Shown: positions 7,545 to 16,563, numbered from the stretch's first letter. The stretch: DNA of 26,594 nt from an uncultured Acidimicrobiales bacterium (GCA_937942965.1 CALDGN010000278.1:1-26594); one strand, 5' to 3'. Made by a program: numbers and translations. Notes: generated by a model not told the origin, from the letters alone.

Positions 7545-8276
7545 TCAGCGACGGCGGCGGCGTGGAGGCTGGAAGCGAGCCGATTCTTCTTCGATGACCG
7601 TGATCCGCATGCCACCGGTCAGGTCGCTGATCAGGTTGTACAGCACGCACAGCAACACGTTGAAGGCGATGCCGGCAATCGAGAGCACAGCCGTACCGAT
7701 CGCATAGTTCTGGAAGATCGTGCCGCCACTGAAGAACTCGTTCTCTTCTTCGAGGCTGAACAGGGACTCGATGAGCTCTTCGACGCTCTCGAGCGTGCCG
7801 GACGATTCGGCGAAGCTCCACAACAAGACGCCGGCGAGCAAGAAGATCATCCACAAGCAGATGTAGAAGATGACCGAGATCTTGAGGACCGACCAGGGCT
7901 CGATGTGACGCACGATGCGGCGCACGCGGCGGGCTTCGAGTCGCACCCTGCGGCGGCGTTCGCGTTGGCTCATCGGCGCCGCGACCTGCGGTTCGGGCTG
8001 GGGTTGCGCCTGCGGCGGAAGTGGCGCCGGTTGCGGCGGTGCCATTGGCGGCATCAGGTCGACGCCCGAATCGAACACGCTGGCCGAACGGCCGAGCGTT
8101 TGCTCATCGAGCGAGAAGCCTTCGGCGCCGTGACGGACCGTGGCATCGTCTTTGTCGACGCCATTCGTTGAGTCGCTGGTCCCGTTTCCGGGCGCGGCCG
8201 ACGGCGTTGGCTTCTTGTCTGCGGAATCGAGGGTCAGCTCGTCATCGGCCACGGTTGCCGAGTCTATGGCGCACAT
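7545..8276 (-). CDS. DUF3566 membrane protein
   Basis: A 243-residue protein. The first about 120 residues are a low-complexity cytoplasmic region, acidic then proline/glutamine-rich (PMAPPQPAPLPPQAQPQPEP), followed by an arginine-rich patch (RERRRRVRLEARRVRRIV). The DUF3566 domain fills the rest: a membrane helix in WSVLKISVIFYICLWMIFLLAG, an acidic loop about SLEEENEFFSGG, and a second helix in GTAVLSIAGIAFNVLLCVLYNLI, ending with GGMRITVIEE and an arginine run. DUF3566 genes sit directly downstream of gyrA in most actinobacteria, next to ileT, and their function is not established. The start is the ATG at 8276; the N-terminal linker is longer than in many homologues. Confidence 0.88.
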   Translation of the reverse strand: MCAIDSATVADDELTLDSADKKPTPSAAPGNGTSDSTNGVDKDDATVRHGAEGFSLDEQTLGRSASVFDSGVDLMPPMAPPQPAPLPPQAQPQPEPQVAAPMSQRERRRRVRLEARRVRRIVRHIEPWSVLKISVIFYICLWMIFLLAGVLLWSFAESSGTLESVEELIESLFSLEEENEFFSGGTIFQNYAIGTAVLSIAGIAFNVLLCVLYNLISDLTGGMRITVIEEESARFQPPRRRRR

Positions 8277-8351
8277 GGGGGCCCTACGGGCGCACCCCGG
8301 CAGGGATCGCTCCCTAGTTGCTCGCGCCGCAGTGTTCGACGGCGGCCGCGG

Positions 8352-8855
8352 TCAACACCGGGTGAACGTGTCGAGCTCGGTTACACACATACCGAGCTCG
8401 GCCGCGACGGCTTCAAACTGGCGAGCGCTTACGGACGAGAAGGTGACCGATACGCCGTCGGCAGTGAGCACCGACAGCTGGCGACCGAGCAGTTGCTCGG
8501 CACGAGCCACGACGGCTCGGACGACGGGCGCGACGCGGAGCTCGTGCTCGGCGATCGCTTGGGACTGCGCGTGCGCCTCGGCGCCGAGTGCCTGGGCCTG
8601 TCCGTCGAGCGACCGGACGTCGTAGCCACGGTCCTGGTACCAACCCGCCAACGACGACGCGGCCGCCGGGTCCACGGCGTCGGCCAGCGCAACCGCGTCG
8701 GCCGCGACCGTCGCCGCCGTCCGATCGACCATGGCAGCTCCAACCAGCGCAATGGCAACCGTGACCGCGACCATCATTCCGATCACGAATGCGGCTAGCA
8801 CCGCGATCTGGCCAGCTTCGGCGCGAGCGTCACGAACCAACAACAGATTCGACAT
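8352..8855 (-). CDS. TadE/Rv3654c-like pilus-type protein
   Basis: A 167-residue protein. GAAGGGGGA lies about 6 bases before the ATG at 8855. The N-terminus has the features of TadE/TadG-like and Rv3654c-like proteins: a short basic leader ending in EAGQIAVLAAFVIGMMVAVTVA, one membrane helix (about residues 17-40), then TAATVAADAVALADAV, the Ala-rich stretch following it in this group. The remainder is exported or periplasmic in the predicted orientation and carries two cysteines (GMC and the final TRC). The family often joins tad pilus systems, but no other tad genes are in the window. It interrupts the usual gyrA-DUF3566 pair, so the gene could have been inserted here. The exact family is inferred from the N-terminal pattern only. 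Confidence 0.6.
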   Translation of the reverse strand: MSNLLLVRDARAEAGQIAVLAAFVIGMMVAVTVAIALVGAAMVDRTAATVAADAVALADAVDPAAASSLAGWYQDRGYDVRSLDGQAQALGAEAHAQSQAIAEHELRVAPVVRAVVARAEQLLGRQLSVLTADGVSVTFSSVSARQFEAVAAELGMCVTELDTFTRC

Positions 8856-8893
8856 GGCGTTCCCCCTTCGACAGAGGTTTCGGGGGAAGCCGA

Positions 8894-8908
8894 ACTCGCG
8901 AAGCGAGT
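8894..8908. repeat. GAA-loop hairpin before TadE-like gene
   Basis: ACTCGC and GCGAGT pair perfectly around a GAA triloop. It lies between the end of gyrA and the start of the TadE-like gene and may cap the gyrA transcript; no T-tract. Confidence 0.4.
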
Positions 8909-8912
8909 GAGT

Positions 8913-8966
8913 CAGATGTCAGTGTCGGCCCAGATGCCTGTGTCGGCCGAGATGCCAGTGTCCGCG
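8913..8966. repeat. Three 18-bp tandem repeats after gyrA
   Basis: Three adjacent 18-base units: CAGATGTCAGTGTCGGCC, CAGATGCCTGTGTCGGCC and GAGATGCCAGTGTCCGCG. The first two differ at two positions, the third at a few more. They fill the gap between gyrA stop and the TadE-like gene start. Confidence 0.8.
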
Positions 8967-8982
8967 GAGCCTGACGCGAGGA

Positions 8983-11634
8983 TCACTCCTCCTCGTCAGC
9001 CGCCCCTTCGTCAGCAGCCACGTCATCCGTCGCCTGATCTTCAGCAGCATCGTCGGTTGACGCTTCAGCACCAGCTTCGGCGGCAGCACCGGATTCGCTC
9101 GCGCCTTCGCCGTCTTCGTCGTCATCGCCCTCGGGCTCACGGACCAAGGTGACCGCAACGACGCGTTCGCCATCAGGCACCGACATAACTCGCACACCCG
9201 ACGCATCGCGCCCCTGGAGCGAAATCTCGGACACCGGGGTGCGGATGATCACACCGTTTGACGCGATCAACATGACCTCGTCGTCGGGAAGCACCGCCAT
9301 CGCTCGCACGATCTCGGCGCCTTCGTCGCGCAGCTTCATGACCCGCATGCCCATGCCGCCACGGTGCTTGGCTCCGAACGCATCGAACGGGGTCCGCTTG
9401 CCCAAGCCGTTCGTCGTCACGACCAGAAGTTCGTGATCGTCGCGAGCCGCAGCACACGACACCACCGATGCCGACTCGGACTTCAGCTTGACGCCCTTGA
9501 CACCCGAAGCAACACGACCCATCTCGCGAGCCTCTTCGGGGTTGAAGCGCATGAGCTGACCGTCGCTGGTCACCAGACAGACGTCGATGTCGCCACTGAT
9601 CGGTACGACGCGAACGAGCTCGTCGCCCTCGCGGAGATTGACCGCACGGAGACCGTTCTGGCGAATGTTCGAGTACGCACTGAAGGCCGTCTTCTTGACG
9701 ATGCCGCCAGCCGTAACGAAGAGCAGGTAGCGCACCGTCTCGTAGTCACGCGTGTCGATGACCGCCATCACCTGTTCGTCAGGATCGAGCTGCAACAGGT
9801 TCACGATCGCAGTGCCGCGCGAGTTGCGACTACCCACAGGAATCTCGTGCGCGCGCAGCTGGTACACCTTGCCCTGGTTCGTGAAGAACAGCATGTAGGC
9901 GTGCGCGGTGGTGTGCATCATGACCTCGACGAGGTCGCCCTCTTTGAGCTTGGCGCCCTTGACGCCACGGCCACCACGGCCCTGCGTCCGGAACTCGTCA
10001 GCCGGGGTCGTCTTGACGTAGCCGCCATCGGTGAGGGTGAAGATCAGCTCTTCGTCATCAATGAGGTCTTCGATGTCGAACTCGCCTGGATCGAACGTCA
10101 GCTGGGTGCGACGCTCGTTGGCGTAGTCATCGCGCACCTCGGTCAGCTCTTCGCTGATCACGTTGCGCAGACGAACCTCGTTGCCGAGGATGTCTTCGAG
10201 GTCACCGATCGTTTCGCGAAGTGCGGTGAGCTCTTCTTCGAGGCGGCTGGCGCCGAGTCGAGTCAGGCTGACAAGCGACATGTCAAGGATGTGGTTGGCC
10301 TGGATCTCGCTGAACGAAAAGGTGCCGGACATGAGTGCTTCGCGAGCGGCAGCGCGGTCGTCTGAGGCACGGATCGTCGCGATGATCGCGTCGATCATGT
10401 CGATCGCGCGGATCAGGCCTTCGACGATGTGTTCGCGAGCCCTGGCCTTGTCCAAGCGATGCTGGGAACGACGGGTGATGACCTCGATCTGGTGGGCGAC
10501 GTAGGCGACCAACACATCGCGCAGGTTCATCGTGCGAGGCACGCCATCGTCGAGCGCAACCATGTTGACGCTGAACGACGTTTGCAGTGGCGTGTACTTG
10601 AACAGGTTGTTCAACACGACCTTGGGGACGGCATCGCGACGCAGCTCGAACACCAGCCGGGTCTTGCCCTTAGCGGATTCGTTGCGGATCTTGCGGATGC
10701 CTTCGAGGCGTCCGCTGTTGACCATCGCCGCAGCCTTTTCCTCGATCTGTTCGACCGAGGTCTGGTACGGAATCTCGGTGACGACGACCTGGTTGCCGCC
10801 GGTGCGGGTCTCAACGATCTCGGCGACCGCACGCATACGGATCGAACCACGACCGGTGCGGTACGCATCGTCGATGCCCTTGGTGCCGAGCACCAAACCG
10901 CCCGTCGGGAAGTCAGGACCCTTGACGAACTGCATGAGGTCTTCGATATCAGCGTCAGGATTCTGGATCAGGTGCAGCGTCGCGTCGACCACTTCGCCCA
11001 GATTGTGCGGCGGAATGTTCGTCGCCATACCCACGGCGATGCCCTGGCTGCCGTTGACCAACAGGTTCGGGAAACGAGCCGGCAGAACGGCTGGCTCTTC
11101 TTCGGACCCATCAAAGTTGTCGCTGAAGTCGACGGTGTTCTCATCGATGCCGTCGACGAGACGCATCGCCAGCGTGGACAACCGGCACTCGGTGTAGCGC
11201 ATGGCAGCCGGTGGGTCGTTTGGCGAACCAAAGTTGCCGTGCGGGTCGATCAGCGGGTGGCGCAGCGAAAAGGTCTGGCCCATACGGACAAGCGCTTCGT
11301 AGATCGCGCTGTCGCCGTGCGGGTGGTACTTACCCATGACGTCGCCGACGACACGAGCGCACTTGACGTGGCTGCGATCGGGACGGATGCCGCCGTCGAA
11401 CATCGACCAGATGATGCGACGGTGCACCGGCTTGAGGCCGTCCCGAACGTCGGGCAACGCTCGCGACACGATGACCGACATGGCGTAGTCGAGGAACGAC
11501 TGCTCCATCTCGGTCTGGATGGCGATCGGCTCGACATTGGTCATCACCGCGCCGGGCTCAGGAGCCCCATCGGTTCCGTCAGGACCGGTGGGTTCGTCAG
11601 CGTTAGCGCCAGTCGGCTCGTCGGTATCACTCAT
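8983..11634 (-). CDS. gyrA: DNA gyrase subunit A
   Basis: An 883-residue GyrA. The winged-helix/breakage-reunion domain is at residues about 36-520; the catalytic tyrosine is Tyr147 in AAMRYTECRL. The quinolone-resistance region reads GDSAIYEALVRMGQTF, with Ser109 at the E. coli Ser83 position and Glu113 at Asp87, both normal wild-type choices in the family. The C-terminal beta-pinwheel contains the GyrA box QGRGGRG. The N-terminus carries a 30-residue acidic extension with DEPTG repeats, and the last about 50 residues are an acidic, Ala-rich tail absent in E. coli core sequences. With GyrB it introduces negative supercoils into the chromosome. It lies 70 bases after gyrB on the same strand and is probably co-transcribed with it. 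Confidence 0.98.
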   Translation of the reverse strand: MSDTDEPTGANADEPTGPDGTDGAPEPGAVMTNVEPIAIQTEMEQSFLDYAMSVIVSRALPDVRDGLKPVHRRIIWSMFDGGIRPDRSHVKCARVVGDVMGKYHPHGDSAIYEALVRMGQTFSLRHPLIDPHGNFGSPNDPPAAMRYTECRLSTLAMRLVDGIDENTVDFSDNFDGSEEEPAVLPARFPNLLVNGSQGIAVGMATNIPPHNLGEVVDATLHLIQNPDADIEDLMQFVKGPDFPTGGLVLGTKGIDDAYRTGRGSIRMRAVAEIVETRTGGNQVVVTEIPYQTSVEQIEEKAAAMVNSGRLEGIRKIRNESAKGKTRLVFELRRDAVPKVVLNNLFKYTPLQTSFSVNMVALDDGVPRTMNLRDVLVAYVAHQIEVITRRSQHRLDKARAREHIVEGLIRAIDMIDAIIATIRASDDRAAAREALMSGTFSFSEIQANHILDMSLVSLTRLGASRLEEELTALRETIGDLEDILGNEVRLRNVISEELTEVRDDYANERRTQLTFDPGEFDIEDLIDDEELIFTLTDGGYVKTTPADEFRTQGRGGRGVKGAKLKEGDLVEVMMHTTAHAYMLFFTNQGKVYQLRAHEIPVGSRNSRGTAIVNLLQLDPDEQVMAVIDTRDYETVRYLLFVTAGGIVKKTAFSAYSNIRQNGLRAVNLREGDELVRVVPISGDIDVCLVTSDGQLMRFNPEEAREMGRVASGVKGVKLKSESASVVSCAAARDDHELLVVTTNGLGKRTPFDAFGAKHRGGMGMRVMKLRDEGAEIVRAMAVLPDDEVMLIASNGVIIRTPVSEISLQGRDASGVRVMSVPDGERVVAVTLVREPEGDDDEDGEGASESGAAAEAGAEASTDDAAEDQATDDVAADEGAADEEE

Positions 11635-11704
11635 GTTTTGCTCTCGGTGGGGTCTTCAGCAGCTCGGATGGGGCAGGGACAGCAAGCGGTCTTGATGTCG
11701 GGCA

Positions 11705-13648
11705 CTAGATGTCGAGGAACCGGACATCCTTGGCGTTGGTCTGGATGAAGTTCTTGCGGCTCTCGACGTGCTCACCCATCAGGGTCGAGAAAATTTCGTC
11801 GGCGATCGTGGCCTGGTCGACCGAGACCTGAAGCAGGGTGCGCTTCTCAGGATCCATGGTCGTTTCCCAAAGCTCTCCCGCATCCATTTCGCCAAGGCCC
11901 TTGAGGCGAGCGAAATCGTTGTTGTGCTTGGGGTTCTCGGCGACGAACTCGTCCTTGTAGCGGTCGTCTTTGAGGTAGACCTTGGACTTGCCGACCTCGG
12001 TCGAATACAGCGGCGGCTGGGCGATATAGACGTGGCCGCCTTCGACCATCTCGCGCATCTGACGGAAGAAGAAGGTCAGCAGCAGCGTGCGGATGTGCGC
12101 GCCGTCGACGTCGGCGTCGCAGAGCAGCACGATCTTGTGATAGCGCAGCTTCTCGACGTCGAACTCGGCGCCGAAGCCGCAACCGATCGCCTGGATCAGC
12201 GCGGTGACTTCGGTGTTGTTGAGCATCTTGTCGATGCGGGCCCGCTCGACGTTGAGGATCTTGCCGCGGATCGGAAGGATCGCCATCGTGTGCGGATCGC
12301 GAGCTTCTTTGGCCGAACCGCCGGCCGAGTTGCCCTCGACGATGTAGAGCTCGCACTCTTCGGGGTTCGACGAGGCGCAGTCGGTGAGCTTGCCGGGCAG
12401 GCCGGCACCGTCGAGCGCTGACTTGCGGCGGGTCGCGTCGCGAGCTTGGCGAGCGGCGATGCGCGCCCGCTGCGCGGACACGGCCTTGCCGGTGATGACC
12501 TTGGCTTCGCCCGGGTTTTCACCCAGCCATTCGGCGAGCTTTTCGTTGGTGGCCCGCTCGACCATGGAACGCACGGACACGTTGCCGAGCTTGCCCTTGG
12601 TCTGGCCTTCGAACTGGGGCTCGCGGAGACGCACGCTGATGATGGCCGTCAGGCCTTCGCGAATGTCCTCGCCCTGGAGGCGGTCGTCTTTGCCCTCTTT
12701 GAGGATGTTCTTTTCGAACGCGTACTTGTTGACGACATTGGTGAGGGCCTTGCGGAAGCCCTCTTCGTGCATGCCGCCTTCGCCGGTGGTGATGCCGTTG
12801 GCGAAACTGTGGAGCCCGTCGCTGTTGAAGCCGGTGTTCCACTGGAACGCGATCTCGACTTCTTGTTCCTCTTCTTCGGCGCCGAAGTAGCCGACGGTGT
12901 CGAACAGGGCTTCTTTGGTCGCGTTGACGTGTTCGACGAAATCGCGAATACCGCCGTCGTAGCGGAACACCGTGGGCTCAGACGGTTCGCCCTCGTCGGG
13001 CGTGCGGAGGTCACGGAAGTGAATTTCGAGGCCCTGGTTCAGGAACGCCATCATCTGCAGGCGATCGAGCAAGGTCTGAGCTCGGAAGGTGGTCTCGTCG
13101 AAAATGGTCCCGTCGGGCCAGAAGCGGACGGTCGTGCCGGTGCGGTTGTCGGGGGCGTCACCGATGATTCTCAGCGAATCTTTGGGCTGGCCGCCGTTCT
13201 CGTACGACATGAAGTGGCGCTTGCCGTCGCGGTCGATTTCGACTTCGACGTTGACCGAGAGTGCGTTGACGACCGAGACGCCCACACCATGGAGGCCACC
13301 GGACACCTTGTAGCCGTCGCCACCGAACTTGCCGCCGGCGTGGAGCACCGTCAGCACGACTTCGGCTGCGGTCAGGTCGTCGTACTTGGGATGCTTGCCG
13401 ACGGGGATGCCGCGGCCGTCGTCTCGAACCTCGCACCCACCATCGGGGAGCAGGTCGATTTCGATACGGGTCGCGTGTCCGGCCATGGCCTCGTCGACAG
13501 AGTTGTCGACGACCTCGTAGACGAGGTGGTGCAGGCCGGCGGGACCGGTCGAACCGATGTACATGCCGGGACGTTTCCGGACGGCCTCGAGGCCCTCGAG
13601 AACGGTGATGTCCTGGGCGCCGTAGGAAGCAGTGTTTGCGTCTGCCAC
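11705..13648 (-). CDS. gyrB: DNA gyrase subunit B
   Basis: A 647-residue GyrB starting at the GTG at 13648, which is preceded by GGAAAGG at 5-11 bases; the frame stays open upstream but the extra residues do not resemble the family. The GHKL ATPase domain has NSVDEAMAG and DDGRGIPVG for Mg-ATP, and GGLHGVGVSVVNALS for the ATP lid. The transducer carries GEGGMHEEGFRKALT. The Toprim domain shows EGNSAGGSA and DADVDGAHIRTL with the metal-binding acids, and the end is QTNAKDVRFLDI, the usual actinobacterial terminus. It supplies ATP hydrolysis for supercoiling by the A2B2 enzyme and lies directly upstream of gyrA. The 308-base leader upstream should hold its promoter. Confidence 0.98.
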   Translation of the reverse strand: MADANTASYGAQDITVLEGLEAVRKRPGMYIGSTGPAGLHHLVYEVVDNSVDEAMAGHATRIEIDLLPDGGCEVRDDGRGIPVGKHPKYDDLTAAEVVLTVLHAGGKFGGDGYKVSGGLHGVGVSVVNALSVNVEVEIDRDGKRHFMSYENGGQPKDSLRIIGDAPDNRTGTTVRFWPDGTIFDETTFRAQTLLDRLQMMAFLNQGLEIHFRDLRTPDEGEPSEPTVFRYDGGIRDFVEHVNATKEALFDTVGYFGAEEEEQEVEIAFQWNTGFNSDGLHSFANGITTGEGGMHEEGFRKALTNVVNKYAFEKNILKEGKDDRLQGEDIREGLTAIISVRLREPQFEGQTKGKLGNVSVRSMVERATNEKLAEWLGENPGEAKVITGKAVSAQRARIAARQARDATRRKSALDGAGLPGKLTDCASSNPEECELYIVEGNSAGGSAKEARDPHTMAILPIRGKILNVERARIDKMLNNTEVTALIQAIGCGFGAEFDVEKLRYHKIVLLCDADVDGAHIRTLLLTFFFRQMREMVEGGHVYIAQPPLYSTEVGKSKVYLKDDRYKDEFVAENPKHNNDFARLKGLGEMDAGELWETTMDPEKRTLLQVSVDQATIADEIFSTLMGEHVESRKNFIQTNAKDVRFLDI

Positions 13649-13956
13649 GGGTACCTTTCCGGGGTTTGTCCAGCAACGGTGTCGTAGCTGACACAGTGGG
13701 CTGGCTGATGGAAGCGAAGGCGATGAAGACCGCGAGGAATGCAACGCCAAGGCGAAGCCGAAATTCCTTGGAATCTCAACGAAAAATCCAAGAGGAATCC
13801 CTCGGGGTCCCCCATTGCGATCCAGAGAAAATCGGCCTCCCAATGGTACCACCCGAGTGCGACAATCTCGGGCCTTTGACGGCCAGATGAGACAGATGTC
13901 TGGCGGGTACGACTCCCCCGCCGAATGGCCCGCTCAGACAGACAACGAACCGGGGG
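13649..13956 (-). other. Intergenic leader before gyrB
   Basis: 308 bases with no gene. It holds the gyrB ribosome site GGAAAGG just before the GTG and a hairpin CCCGAG/CTCGGG at 13852-13872, close to the end of the DUF721 gene, which could end the dnaN-recF transcript. I saw no convincing -35/-10 pair; the gyrB promoter probably lies between 13650 and 13850. Confidence 0.45.
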
Positions 13957-14304
13957 TCACCGCAGCGACGGCCGGACGATTTTGACCTCGGTAACCGCAC
14001 CCTCGCCAAGGGCTTCGCAGCATCGATCTGCGATGAGTTGGGTCATCCACCGAAGCTCGGTCGCCCACTGCTGATCGATTGCTTCGACCACCAAGGTTGC
14101 GTCGCTCAAACGCTTGGGCGAACACTGGGTCGCCAGCTCAGTGCCCACGATGTCGGGCCAGGCGAGAAACAACCGATTGATGCCATCGACACTGGCAAGC
14201 CCCATCGTTGACGCGAGTAGATCGAGCGCATCGCGAACCGGGACCGGCGAAGCCTTGCCGCGCAGCGGTTGCCACGCGCGACGGCCGCGTCCACGTCCAC
14301 TCAT
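13957..14304 (-). CDS. DciA-like DUF721 protein
   Basis: A 115-residue basic protein from the ATG at 14304; a GTG at 14316 adds four residues and is possible. The N-terminal part is arginine/glycine-rich (GRGRGRRAW). The DUF721 core runs LFLAWPDIVGTELATQCSPKRLSDATLVVEAIDQQWATELRWM, then the hydrophobic end LIADRCCEALGEGAVTEVKIVRP. DUF721 members are DciA, the ancestral loader/operator of the replicative helicase in bacteria lacking DnaC. The location between recF and gyrB is the usual one in actinobacteria. It starts 17 bases after the recF stop. The family is secure; helicase loading is established knowledge for DciA and is inferred here. Confidence 0.85.
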   Translation of the reverse strand: MSGRGRGRRAWQPLRGKASPVPVRDALDLLASTMGLASVDGINRLFLAWPDIVGTELATQCSPKRLSDATLVVEAIDQQWATELRWMTQLIADRCCEALGEGAVTEVKIVRPSLR

Positions 14305-14320
14305 CGGGGCACACACACGG

Positions 14321-15403
14321 TCATCGTTCGGTCACCGTACCGGGGGTCGCCTCGAGGATGCAGGCCGGGTCGGCTCCCTCGGGCAGAGACACCGCGGTGG
14401 TCAAAATCGCTTGGCCGGGCGGAAGGGCCTCGAACAGCGCTGCGGTCCGGAAGCGATCAAGCTCGCTGAAGACATCGTCGAGCAGCAGCAACGGCGATTC
14501 GCCGTGGCGTTCGGTCAACAACAAATGCACACCGAGACGAAGCGCGAGCGCCAACGTGCGTTGCTCCCCCTGCGACGCATGCGTGCGGCTCGGCGCTCCG
14601 TTGAGGAAGACGATCAGGTCGTCACGATGCGGTCCAACCAAGGTTGTGCCGCGGCGGACGTCTTCGTCGCGCGACCCGACAAGCGCAGCGTCGAGTCCCT
14701 GCTCGAACCATGCCGGTGCGTACTGCAAGCTCACGGCGTCGTCGTCTCTGGTCGAGAGCTGGCGGTACGCGGCGTCGACAAACGGAGCGAGCTCTTGTAC
14801 GAGCGAAAGTCGAGCGGCGCCCAGGGCTTCACCGGCGGTCGCGAATCGCTCATCCCAGATGTCGAGCATCACGGCCGAGTCACTATCGAGGCGGCCACGA
14901 CGTTGACGGAGCAAGGCATTCCGCTGCTTCAATACTTGGGCCAGTGTTCGACGAGTGTCGTCTTGTCGTGGCCACAACGCGACGACGGAGTCGTCGAGAA
15001 AATCTCGGCGCAATCCAGGCGAGGACTTGATCGTTGCCAAGTCGTCGGGCGCGAACACGCTGATGCGAGCGGCAGCGCCCAGGTCGGCGGCACGCGCCAA
15101 TCGCTGTCGGTTGACCTGCACGCGGCCACGGCCAGCTCGCGGAATCTCCGATTCGATCTGCAGCTCGCGGCCCTTGCTGGTCCCCTGGCCGCGGACATAG
15201 GCCCGGTCGGCGCCGATGCGAACCATCGTCGCGTTGTCCGCGCCGCGAAACGACTTCAGATGCACGAGGTAGCCGACGGCCTCGAGCAGGTTCGTTTTGC
15301 CGATGCCGTTTTCGCCAATGATGCAGGTCAGCCCATCGGGGAACGTCAGCTCAAGCGACGCGTAGCTGCGGAAATCAGTCAGCGCGAGATCGCGAAGCCG
15401 CAC
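14321..15403 (-). CDS. recF: DNA replication and repair protein RecF
   Basis: A 360-residue RecF with a GTG start at 15403 (reads MRLRDLALTDFRSYASLELTF). Walker A is GENGIGKT (residues 30-37). The SMC-like signature and Walker B are in SQGEQRTLALALRLGVHLLL and LLLDDVFSELD. It is an ABC-type ATPase that loads RecA at gapped DNA with RecO and RecR. It lies 65 bases after dnaN and just before the DUF721 gene, the conserved order in bacteria. No motif is missing; length agrees with the family. Confidence 0.97.
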   Translation of the reverse strand: MRLRDLALTDFRSYASLELTFPDGLTCIIGENGIGKTNLLEAVGYLVHLKSFRGADNATMVRIGADRAYVRGQGTSKGRELQIESEIPRAGRGRVQVNRQRLARAADLGAAARISVFAPDDLATIKSSPGLRRDFLDDSVVALWPRQDDTRRTLAQVLKQRNALLRQRRGRLDSDSAVMLDIWDERFATAGEALGAARLSLVQELAPFVDAAYRQLSTRDDDAVSLQYAPAWFEQGLDAALVGSRDEDVRRGTTLVGPHRDDLIVFLNGAPSRTHASQGEQRTLALALRLGVHLLLTERHGESPLLLLDDVFSELDRFRTAALFEALPPGQAILTTAVSLPEGADPACILEATPGTVTER

Positions 15404-15431
15404 AGTGGCAACGCCAATGGGGTGCTCTCAA

Positions 15432-15455
15432 GGTGCGGATGTCAGACACCGCACC
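15432..15455 (-). repeat. Hairpin between dnaN and recF
   Basis: GGTGCGG (15432-15438) and CCGCACC (15449-15455) are perfect arms around a 10-base loop, within the 65-base dnaN-recF gap. No T-tract; it may attenuate or stabilise the message. Confidence 0.4.
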
Positions 15456-15468
15456 CCACCCCATCGGA

Positions 15469-16563
15469 CTAGGGGACCCGGACCGGCATGAGCAAGTACA
15501 AGAAATGCTCGTTGCCAGGGCAGCGCAGCACGGCTGGCTTGAGTGAGTCGATCGTTTGCAGCGTGACGTCTTCGCCCGGTGCGACATCGAGGCCATCGAG
15601 CAAGAACGCCGGATTGAACGCCACCGTGAGCTCATCGCCGGTGTAGACGGCGTCTACGGTCTCGTGACCTTCGCCGACGTCTTGGGTGATGGCAACGATC
15701 TCAAGGCCGTCAGCGTTCATCACAAGGCGTACAGGCGTGCTCTCCTGGGCCAGGAGACGCACGCGGCGAACGGCGTCGAGCACGGTTTCACGATTGACCG
15801 CGAGTTCGTTCGACGGTCCCGTCGGAATAAGTGCGTCGGTTTTCGGGAAGTCGCCATCGATCAGTCGAGTGGTAACAACCAAGCCTGCGATCTCAAAGGA
15901 CGCATCGTTTTCGCCAAGACGAAGCGTGACTTCAGGGGCGTCACCAACGACGCGGCGAACTTCGGCGAGTGCTCGCGATGGCACCAGCACGGACTGGTCG
16001 CCTTCGAGGACGGTCGCGCCAGGGATATCCGCAACCGCAAGCCGGTACGAATCGGTCGCCGTCAAACGAAGACCAGCTTCGCTCGGCTTCATCAGCACGC
16101 CGGTCAGGATCGGACGCGAATCATCGGAACTCGCCGCAGGAACAACCTGGCGAAGTGCGGCAACGAATGACGCAGCTTCGAGCGCGACGGCCGGACCATC
16201 GGCACTCACGAGCTGCGGGAACTCATCGGTCGGGATCGTGCGAATCGTGAACTCGGAACGTCCGCCACGGATCGTTAGGTCGAGTTCAGACAAATCGAGT
16301 TCGATGGCGCCTGGCTCAAGCGAACGAACCACGTCGATCAGCAACTTGGCCGGAATGACCGCCGTGCCATCGACCTCACCGTTGACGGTGAGGGTCCGAG
16401 CAATCGTCAATTCCAGATCGCTACCGGTGACGGCAAGTTGATCACCATCGAGCTTCAGGTACAGGCCGGAAAGGACCGGCAACTGACCACCACGACCGGA
16501 CACAGCGCGACCAGCAGTCTGGAGCGCCTCGACCAGGGTGTCTCTCTCACAACGAAGTTTCAC
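15469..16563 (-). CDS. dnaN: DNA polymerase III sliding clamp
   Basis: A 364-residue beta clamp. The GTG at 16563 gives MKLRCERDTLVEALQTAGRAVS, which matches the usual N-terminus; an in-frame TTG at 16587 adds eight unlikely residues. The three DNA-clamp domains can be followed: residues 1-120 with GGQLPVLSGLYLK, the middle part with LTATDSYRLAVADIPG (loader/partner pocket), and the end with PAVLRCPGNEHFLYLLMPVRVP, the family's typical C-terminal PMR-like sequence. It encircles DNA and tethers polymerase III. It is transcribed away from the origin region just upstream. Confidence 0.97.
   Translation of the reverse strand: MKLRCERDTLVEALQTAGRAVSGRGGQLPVLSGLYLKLDGDQLAVTGSDLELTIARTLTVNGEVDGTAVIPAKLLIDVVRSLEPGAIELDLSELDLTIRGGRSEFTIRTIPTDEFPQLVSADGPAVALEAASFVAALRQVVPAASSDDSRPILTGVLMKPSEAGLRLTATDSYRLAVADIPGATVLEGDQSVLVPSRALAEVRRVVGDAPEVTLRLGENDASFEIAGLVVTTRLIDGDFPKTDALIPTGPSNELAVNRETVLDAVRRVRLLAQESTPVRLVMNADGLEIVAITQDVGEGHETVDAVYTGDELTVAFNPAFLLDGLDVAPGEDVTLQTIDSLKPAVLRCPGNEHFLYLLMPVRVP

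Noticed and set aside
8907..9152. Plus-strand frame encoding MPVSAE-type repeats
   Set aside because: The repeats are the 18-bp DNA repeats read in frame, then the frame runs into the gyrA tail; there is no ribosome site and no family.
9364..10365. Long open frame on the plus strand, 333 codons, within gyrA
   Set aside because: It lies antisense to conserved gyrA codons and has no recognisable domain; a high-GC shadow frame.
10870..11240. Gyrase resistance mutation in the QRDR (Glu in place of Asp)
   Set aside because: Ser/Glu at these positions is a common wild-type pair in other bacteria, so it gives no evidence of acquired resistance. The QRDR itself lies near 11280-11330.
10429..11748. 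Plus-strand open frame of 439 codons across gyrA
   Set aside because: Antisense to the catalytic domain of gyrA; no domain, a shadow of GC-rich codon use.
12446..13687. Plus-strand open frame of 413 codons antisense to gyrB
   Set aside because: Mirrors conserved GyrB codons; composition is that of a shadow.
14114..15472. Plus-strand open frame of 452 codons antisense to recF
   Set aside because: No recognisable motif; recF on the other strand is certain.
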